Of a stretch of 64,000 nt of DNA, positions 58,653-64,000 are shown one piece after another. The stretch comes from Mucilaginibacter lappiensis (GTDB lineage Bacteria > Bacteroidota > Bacteroidia > Sphingobacteriales > Sphingobacteriaceae): positions 225,849 through 289,848 of the forward strand of contig NZ_FTMG01000005.1 in assembly GCF_900155965.1 (NCBI RefSeq), written 5' to 3'. The translations under genes were made by a program, and so were the position numbers. Position 1 is the first letter of the stretch. Each line of letters begins with the position of its first letter. Below the pieces are notes generated by a model. The model was given only the letters and a program-made list of their open reading frames with translations. It was not told the origin of the DNA and did not search any database.

Positions 58653-60842
58653 TTAATCGCCAGGATGGTAGGTTTTCTGAGCGTGTTTAAGCACATCGCT
58701 CTTATAAAATAACACATCCTTAAATTTGCCGTCAATAAATCCCTGTGCCTGATCGGTAAAGTTTTTTGATGTAACATCAAAAGACTGTCCGCCGGTTATA
58801 ATGCTTTTGGCCTTTATACGCGGGCCAAATTCAACAGCTGCTACAAAGCTATTACCCGAATAACCATAGCGTTTTTGCGTATTCATGGTACGGCTCTGGA
58901 ACGATGGCAACTGCCCAAAGCCCGATCCGGTTGCCCCTACAGGAATACTCGATAGTTTATCATCAAAGGTAATGCCATCAACAGGTCGCTGGTAGCGGTT
59001 TATGTCGCCCCACTGTATTTTCCACGTGCCAAAGCGGCTTTGCAGGTTTTTTAAAACAGCTGTTAAAAGTCCAAGTTGCTGACCGCCACTCATCTGAGCA
59101 AGTTTTTTCACACGTTGGGTAATAAAAGTGCTCTGCTGATCGGTTTGGGGCGGGGGCAAATTTTTCATCATTGCCGTACCCCACTCAATAGCCAGGCTGC
59201 TGGCTATCGAATTTGCAGCGCTATACTTATCCCATTCCCTTAATAATTGTACAGGCTCACTAAGTAACTGTTTAACAGAATCAGGCGCGTTATCATAAGC
59301 GGTGAACAAAGGCGGCAACAGATCGTCGAAGGCGGCGAGATAATGATCATAACCTTTCGCTATCAGGCTGTTAAGCGTAATATGATTAGCATCTTTAAGC
59401 AGTTTAATAGCGGTAATGGCCCGATAGTTTTCTCCGTCAGGAGCCATGTAAACAGGATACTCATTTTTATCCGGACTACTACTTCCTGAGGCCGTATATG
59501 GTGTGGAATTACAATTCTGTATCCAGCCGGTAGCCGGGTTTATATCAGTAATGATATCTTTTAGGGAATGTACACCCTGCCACTCGGTTGCAGAGGTACT
59601 ACCGTCAACGGGCAGGCTCCAGTCAAACTTCGGATCCCGTTTGGGGATATAGTTGCCATACCAGAAAACAATATTACCCTTATCATCGGCATAAACCGTA
59701 TTGTTTGAAGCGTTGGATACCAGGTCCATGGCCTTTTTATACTCGGCCAAATTATTGGCTTTGGTGATCAACCATGATTCCAGCAGGGCATTATAGGAAC
59801 GGTTGTTGGCTTTTAGCGCTAGCCATTTACCACCGCGACTACCAAGAACAGGCCCATGATGCGTATAATACCCTGTGATTGTTTTTTGTTCCAACTTATC
59901 GCCGTTTTTAATATTCAACACCAGGTTGCGGGTAGTAACCGGCCTAAGTGAGCCATCATATTCATAATACCATTTGCCGTCCTTCTTGCTCATCTTTTCG
60001 GCATATAAATCACCAACATCGGCGTAGCTGCTGGTGTGCATCCAACCGCAATGCTGATTAAATCCCTGGTAAATAAAAAATTGCCCCCAGGTAACCGCAC
60101 CATAAGCATATAGTCCCTCATCGCTCACTAGCTCTACCTCACTACGGAAATAAAAAGGCACATGCGGGTTAATATATAACAAAGCATGTCCCGATGCCGA
60201 TTTGGATGGCGCTATAGCAAAACCATTTGACCCGGTTTCACGCTCATTCACCATATCATAAATTGGGGTTGGTTTGCTGTTCAAGGCTCCCAGTCTTTCA
60301 CCCTTGCCATTATAAAATCTTTCTGTTTCATTAAGATAGATCCCTCCGGTTTCGGTAGCGGCAACACTGCCATCGGTAAACATTAAAGCATACCAGGGTT
60401 CAAAGCGCTTAAATACCTGTGGTTTTACCTCTGGGTGCTGGTACAGGTAATAATTGATACCATCGGCAAAAGCATCCATGAGCTTTTTAAACCAGGGTGC
60501 GCTGGCTTTATAATCTTTAATGGCCTCGGCACTATCGGCTATTAGCTGTAATTGTACATCCGTATATAGCTTGCTATTCCCATCCGCTTCAGTTTGCCTG
60601 CCTAATTGGTACAGGTAATTACGCTCAATACCTTTAAAATTATCTTCGCATTGAGTGTACATTAGTCCAAAAACTACCGCTGCATCTGTTTTTCCATAAA
60701 TGTGCGGAACTCCCCAATTATCACGTATAATGGTAACCGTTTTTGCCTGTTCTTTAGCTCGTTTTATTTCGTTTTGGTTAAATATTTGAGCAAAAGTTAC
60801 TATCGGGAAAAATATTAAAACTATAGTTATATAAGGTTTCAT
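58653..60842 (-). CDS. Penicillin acylase family N-terminal nucleophile hydrolase
   Basis: 729 residues from the ATG at 60842 (MKPYITIVLIFFPIVTFAQ signal). The precursor layout is alpha chain (DNWGVPHIYGKTDAAVVFGL, YTQCEDNF), then a spacer, then the beta chain starting at S213 in ERETGSNGFAIAPSKSASG, where self-cleavage would expose the catalytic serine. LLYINPHVPF, YQGFNQHCGWMHTSSYADVG and NNTVYADDKGNIVFWYGNY are family motifs. It cleaves amides such as beta-lactam side chains or N-acyl homoserine lactones; the substrate cannot be told. It heads a leftward unit with the small secreted protein. Confidence 0.92.
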   Translation of the reverse strand: MKPYITIVLIFFPIVTFAQIFNQNEIKRAKEQAKTVTIIRDNWGVPHIYGKTDAAVVFGLMYTQCEDNFKGIERNYLYQLGRQTEADGNSKLYTDVQLQLIADSAEAIKDYKASAPWFKKLMDAFADGINYYLYQHPEVKPQVFKRFEPWYALMFTDGSVAATETGGIYLNETERFYNGKGERLGALNSKPTPIYDMVNERETGSNGFAIAPSKSASGHALLYINPHVPFYFRSEVELVSDEGLYAYGAVTWGQFFIYQGFNQHCGWMHTSSYADVGDLYAEKMSKKDGKWYYEYDGSLRPVTTRNLVLNIKNGDKLEQKTITGYYTHHGPVLGSRGGKWLALKANNRSYNALLESWLITKANNLAEYKKAMDLVSNASNNTVYADDKGNIVFWYGNYIPKRDPKFDWSLPVDGSTSATEWQGVHSLKDIITDINPATGWIQNCNSTPYTASGSSSPDKNEYPVYMAPDGENYRAITAIKLLKDANHITLNSLIAKGYDHYLAAFDDLLPPLFTAYDNAPDSVKQLLSEPVQLLREWDKYSAANSIASSLAIEWGTAMMKNLPPPQTDQQSTFITQRVKKLAQMSGGQQLGLLTAVLKNLQSRFGTWKIQWGDINRYQRPVDGITFDDKLSSIPVGATGSGFGQLPSFQSRTMNTQKRYGYSGNSFVAAVEFGPRIKAKSIITGGQSFDVTSKNFTDQAQGFIDGKFKDVLFYKSDVLKHAQKTYHPGD

Positions 60843-61149
60843 GGTAACGATATTTTTACTAGTCAATTTGACTTTTTGATTATAAAGTTTAAAATGTTTT
60901 CATAATAATTACAGTAGATTTGCCGTTCAAGCGTACAATGTTTACAATGCAAAGGCGTTTCCATTCAATTATTCATAATTGGATACTTAACTGATCAATC
61001 TTACCGCTATAAAACAGCATACTTACAAAGTAATAAAGTTTTGTTTACCAGACGCTTTTTTGCCACGGTAAATTTATAAGAGCTTAGATACTCATTAAGC
61101 ATGATATCTGAGATTTAGTTGATACAATATCATTTGATGATATTGCAGT

Positions 61150-61177
61150 GCGTTCCGGGGGTGAGATACCGGGACGC
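61150..61177 (+). terminator. Hairpin with loop GGGTGAGATA and T tract (copy 2)
   Basis: GCGTTCCGG-GGGTGAGATA-CCGGGACGC followed by ATTTTTTATTTT on the plus strand. The same loop occurs at 52531-52559, and upstream GATTTAGTTGAT is also shared. No plus-strand gene precedes it in the 383-bp gap 60867-61249, so it may end a short RNA or be part of a degenerate gene copy. Confidence 0.65.
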
Positions 61178-61249
61178 ATTTTTTATTTTAGTTCATTGGA
61201 TCACTTGCTTATTAGTTTATTTGTATATGTAGGTAAAATCTGTCAGGCA

Positions 61250-62353
61250 CTAATGAACCAATGAACTAACCCAATTTTTACGTTCCTGGGCCATCACCAG
61301 CAATACCATCCGGTTATAAGTTTCGAGCCCTTTAGGCTGATTATTCGCTTTTAAAAAACTATCATAAAAAATACTGCTGATGGCGTTGAGCTTATTTTCG
61401 TAGGATAGCCAGTAGTTATGTTCGATGGCATAATCGTGGCGTACATCCTTTGATATGGTGGCTTTCAGTGCTTTATAAGCTACTGTATCACGCCTGCCCA
61501 GTGAGTACATAAATTCGCTGACAGCCAGGTGGTAGCCCGAATAGCGTAACAGCCGGTCATTGGAGTGAATGGCAACCACAAAGCCGGCAAAATCGGCCTC
61601 ATCTTCGGCGCCGTAACCCATCTGGTGCGACATCTCGTGGCAGGCCACAAAAGGTCGGTTAAAAACAGGCATCTGATAATTGATCTGTGCTTCGGAGGTA
61701 AAGGGATTATAATAGCCAGACGTACCCATAAAGTTGAGCAAAAAAGTCAGCATTGATGGCTTAACACCCGGGTGCCATGTACGAAAGCTAACCGAACCAG
61801 CTGATAATGACTTCAGCGCACGTTCGGCTGTTTGGTAAATAGTACTGTTGCTTTGTGCCAAATCGGCTGTGGTAACCCGTGCCCGTGCTACATTTGCACT
61901 ATCTATAAGCAGCCGGGTTACTGCACACAGATCGGCAGTTGTAAAAGAAGTATCCCGTAAATTAAGCCGCTCAGCTGCAGATGGCCGAAAATAATTCATC
62001 CCCCAAAAAAGATAAAATGCCAATATGCCTGCCTGCACTCCTATAATTAACCCCAATAACATCATACCTGCTTTTTTAAGCTGTTTTTGAAAAAGGACCT
62101 TAAAGAAGCTGATAGTTTTATAGATGAGGTAGACGATGATGGCTATATATATAACATCGCCCACACTAAAAGGAAACAAGTTAAAAACCGGGTGTAATAC
62201 GCGGCAAATAAATATGTAAAATCCCTCTGAGTAATAACGCTCAACCCATGCTGGATGATCTGCTAACTGCATCAGGATAAAAATGGCCAGCGCCAGTAAT
62301 AATATGACTGCTATTTTTTTTAACAAAGGTTTTTCGCGAAGATTATAACGCAT
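61250..62353 (-). CDS. DUF3810 family membrane metallopeptidase-like protein
   Basis: 367 residues. Three N-terminal membrane spans (IAVILLLALAIFILMQLADH, VGDVIYIAIIVYLIYKTISF, MMLLGLIIGVQAGILAFYLF) are followed by NYFRPSAAERLNL and a domain with a zinc-peptidase-like HExxH, VACHEMSHQMGYGAEDEADF. SGYYNPFTSEAQINYQMPVF precedes it, as in other DUF3810 proteins. Proteolytic activity has not been shown for the family, as far as I know. It lies downstream of the DUF2911 gene past a terminator, so it has its own promoter. Confidence 0.87.
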   Translation of the reverse strand: MRYNLREKPLLKKIAVILLLALAIFILMQLADHPAWVERYYSEGFYIFICRVLHPVFNLFPFSVGDVIYIAIIVYLIYKTISFFKVLFQKQLKKAGMMLLGLIIGVQAGILAFYLFWGMNYFRPSAAERLNLRDTSFTTADLCAVTRLLIDSANVARARVTTADLAQSNSTIYQTAERALKSLSAGSVSFRTWHPGVKPSMLTFLLNFMGTSGYYNPFTSEAQINYQMPVFNRPFVACHEMSHQMGYGAEDEADFAGFVVAIHSNDRLLRYSGYHLAVSEFMYSLGRRDTVAYKALKATISKDVRHDYAIEHNYWLSYENKLNAISSIFYDSFLKANNQPKGLETYNRMVLLVMAQERKNWVSSLVH

Positions 62354-62429
62354 CAGGGATGTAAGTATAAGCCAATAGTAATTTACTAAATTACTATTAA
62401 ACAGTTATTCGGGTTACCCGGTTATGAAA

Positions 62430-62455
62430 AAAGCCCCTCAAAGGGGCTTTTTTCA
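62430..62455 (-). terminator. Terminator of the DUF2911 gene
   Basis: AAAAAGCCCCT-CAA-AGGGGCTTTTTT around 62430-62453, with T runs on both strands, 21 bp past the DUF2911 stop. Confidence 0.9.
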
Positions 62456-62475
62456 TCAGGTTAATTAAAAAAATC

Positions 62476-62991
62476 TTATTTTATGGAAACCGGCACTTCA
62501 AATGTATCCCATTTCAGATTAAAGCCGTTTTTGGTAATTGTATAAACAAGGCTTTCACTTTTAGGTGCGGTTTTGCCCTTAACTGTTACGCGTAAAGCAT
62601 CATTACTTTCTTTATAAGTATAAGCTCCCCATTGTTTAGGGTTCTTGTCGAAAATAATAGTCCACGTTCCGCTTTTAGATGGGATAACAAAAAAAGCATA
62701 TCTTCCGGCAGGAAGCGCTTTGCCTTCTATCTTTATAGCTTTACTGGTTGTAATGCTGGTTGCGGAGTCGGCTCCTGCACGCCATACCTTATCAAATGGC
62801 ACTAATTCGCCCAATATTTTGCGGCCTTTTACATAAGGGCTGCCATATTTAATTTTGATAGTTGAACCGGCCACTACAGCTGTTGTACTGTCATGCGGGC
62901 TTGCCGGCTTCTTATCCTGGGCCAAGGCAACCGACGTTAAAAGCACAAATGCAAAAAGCAATCCTGCTTTAAATTGTAATAATCTTCTCAT
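62476..62991 (-). CDS. DUF2911 secreted protein
   Basis: 171 residues. Signal peptide up to about TSVALAQDK. DUF2911 pattern: IKIKYGSPYVKGRKILGELV, PFDKVWRAGADSATSITTSK, LPAGRYAFFVIPSKSGTWTI, IFDKNPKQWGAYTYKESNDA and the closing YTITKNGFNLKWDTFEV. It is a beta-rich periplasmic or secreted protein of unknown role, frequent in Bacteroidetes, and monocistronic with its own terminator. Confidence 0.9.
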   Translation of the reverse strand: MRRLLQFKAGLLFAFVLLTSVALAQDKKPASPHDSTTAVVAGSTIKIKYGSPYVKGRKILGELVPFDKVWRAGADSATSITTSKAIKIEGKALPAGRYAFFVIPSKSGTWTIIFDKNPKQWGAYTYKESNDALRVTVKGKTAPKSESLVYTITKNGFNLKWDTFEVPVSIK

Positions 62992-63214
62992 AGTCTGTTT
63001 TATAGTTTTATCGGTAAATATAAGATGAAAATTGTATGCTTATTCATTTACCTGGTAAATAAGTTAGTTTAACACATTACCTGTAAAATATATGCAAACA
63101 GCTAAAACTAATTGACTGTCAGCAAGGTTCCTATATTAGGAATGCCACATTGCAGTTAGGAATTGATCTTAGGGGTTCATAGCCTTAAGATTAAACAATT
63201 GTTGTGGTTTTTTA

Positions 63215-63240
63215 CCCTTGCCGCAAGGCGGGGGTTTTTT
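63215..63240 (+). terminator. Orphan plus-strand terminator
   Basis: CCCTTGCC-GCAA-GGCGGGGG forms an 8-bp stem with two G-T pairs, followed by TTTTTT. No plus-strand gene lies before it between 62992 and 63214, so it may close a small RNA transcribed divergently from the DUF2911 gene. Confidence 0.6.
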
Positions 63241-63271
63241 ATACTATCTTTTCCATCACTAGACGATAAGC

Positions 63272-63472
63272 TTAAACATTAACATCGTCTTCGAACTGTT
63301 CCCAGTAAACGGTTTCGAGGTATATTTTATATTGAATGGCTACCCTGGCCTTTATTTCCTGCAATTCGGTCTTGATCTGTTCGGCGGTATGAGCGCTGCT
63401 TATGGAATGATAATAAATTACATAACCAGTTTTACTGTTTATAAATTTATAATGTTTATCAGCGGGTTTCAT
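63272..63472 (-). CDS. Hypothetical small protein
   Basis: 66 residues, no signal or membrane span. It reads KHYKFINSKTGYVIYYHSIS, then helices AEQIKTELQEIKARVAIQYK and IYLETVYWEQFEDD. The even mix of strand and amphipathic helix looks like a real small soluble protein. I recognise no family. It is transcribed alone, with 103 bp to the next gene. Confidence 0.6.
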   Translation of the reverse strand: MKPADKHYKFINSKTGYVIYYHSISSAHTAEQIKTELQEIKARVAIQYKIYLETVYWEQFEDDVNV

Positions 63473-63575
63473 AAATAGTGAACTTATATAAACATAATAA
63501 AGGGTGTGGGCATATTGTTTTATCCACCCTCAAATGTTACAAAGTACTTTATAAACCCTTAGCTATACAGTGCTG

Positions 63576-63815
63576 CTAAGCCTTCCTGAAACGTAATGCC
63601 ATTTGCGATAGTTCGTCATCACTAATGGTGGTGGGGTCTTCAAACTGCCGAAGTACAATATGGGTTGGGAAACTAATGCTCCCTCCCGAAGTTTTAACCA
63701 TGACACCCGTATCAAACGCGCTATGATTCTTGTAATCGCCTATCAAATAATTATGTTGCGATAGTCTTATCAGCAGCTCAACAATAGCATAAGTAGGTAA
63801 ATGATGCTTGGGCAT
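63576..63815 (-). CDS. Hypothetical small protein
   Basis: 79 residues: an N-terminal helix YAIVELLIRLSQHNYLIGDY, KNHSAFDTGVMVKTSGGSIS, FPTHIVLRQFEDPTTISDDE and LSQMALRFRKA. Soluble, no known motif. Likely a real gene given composition and clean start; function unknown. The last 185 bases of the window (63816-64000) are AT-rich and hold nothing I can name. Confidence 0.6.
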   Translation of the reverse strand: MPKHHLPTYAIVELLIRLSQHNYLIGDYKNHSAFDTGVMVKTSGGSISFPTHIVLRQFEDPTTISDDELSQMALRFRKA

Positions 63816-64000
63816 GCAATAAATATACGTTAATTAATAATATTAAATTAACATTACATTAACAATAACATGACCTTTAAGCGCAAATTAATATCTACAT
63901 TTAGCCAAAATATTATTGAGGACTTAAGCAAGTTAATCAGCTAAAATTCAACATTTTAGTTTAATGATATTAAAAAAGGATCATAAAGTTTAGTGTATGT

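Overview
The window looks like a chromosomal segment of a Bacteroidota soil or plant-associated bacterium of the Sphingobacteriaceae type, probably Mucilaginibacter or a close relative. This is inferred from a SusC/SusD pair, many secreted glycosidases with signal peptides, the SDR-type threonine dehydrogenase, DUF5107, DUF3472, DUF3810 and DUF2911 proteins, the general lack of Shine-Dalgarno sequences, moderate GC, and several families of intergenic palindromic repeats. I see no rRNA, CRISPR array, integrase or transposase gene. The only tRNA is a truncated tRNA-Leu at the left edge.

Layout. 1-3.7 kb: tRNA-Leu end, a RibD/DHFR-like reductase, a MetE-like methyltransferase, a PixA/AidA-type protein and a DUF4267 membrane protein. 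3.7-33 kb: a carbohydrate locus that appears to be controlled by the LacI-type regulator at 3838-4875. Seven copies of the perfect palindrome CAAACGTTTG lie in front of lacI, a NahK-like sugar kinase, an EEP-family lipoprotein (divergent from tdh), the susC-susD-enzyme operon (two copies), an M1 peptidase-cysC pair and a chrA-sulfotransferase pair. The susCD operon runs leftwards as susC, susD, arylsulfate sulfotransferase, TsdA-like dihaem cytochrome, DUF6067-type glycosidase, DUF5107/TPR protein, DUF3472 protein and GH35 beta-galactosidase. The same block carries adenylylsulfate kinase (cysC), a PAPS-type sulfotransferase, a ChrA-type transporter and cysQ. It therefore combines glycan uptake and cleavage with sulfate activation and sulfuryl transfer, which is the most unusual biology here.

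33-41.5 kb: AI-2E family permease, a HipA-like kinase overlapping a DUF3037 gene, a methyltransferase, a YdeI-like small protein among nested repeats (including a clean 178-bp MITE with target duplication), a GH78 rhamnosidase, DinB, and a small membrane protein. 41.9-48 kb: a six-gene leftward operon for fucosidic glycans: mutarotase, GH29 fucosidase, UxaA-type dehydratase, SDR, FAH-family hydrolase and an amidohydrolase-type lactonase. This matches the non-phosphorylating L-fucose route. 48-52.4 kb: GNAT acetyltransferase, MacB/FtsX-type permease, AraC regulator. 53-56.4 kb: a three-gene redox/signalling operon (cNMP-domain histidine kinase, receiver-thioredoxin-reductase-like fusion, UBP zinc finger). 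56.4-64 kb: DoxX, a sugar isomerase-like protein, a small secreted protein, penicillin acylase-family hydrolase, DUF3810, DUF2911 and two small hypotheticals.

Non-coding structure is unusually rich: two copies of an approximately 125-bp element with iterated GTTTACA heptamers and covarying palindromes (1.0 and 51.4 kb); two equal-length 141-bp AT-rich repeats near the ends of the sugar/sulfate block (6.1 and 33.1 kb); two hairpins with an identical loop (52.5 and 61.2 kb); and an orphan terminator at 63.2 kb that may end an unannotated RNA. All function calls come from reading motifs; no database search was run.
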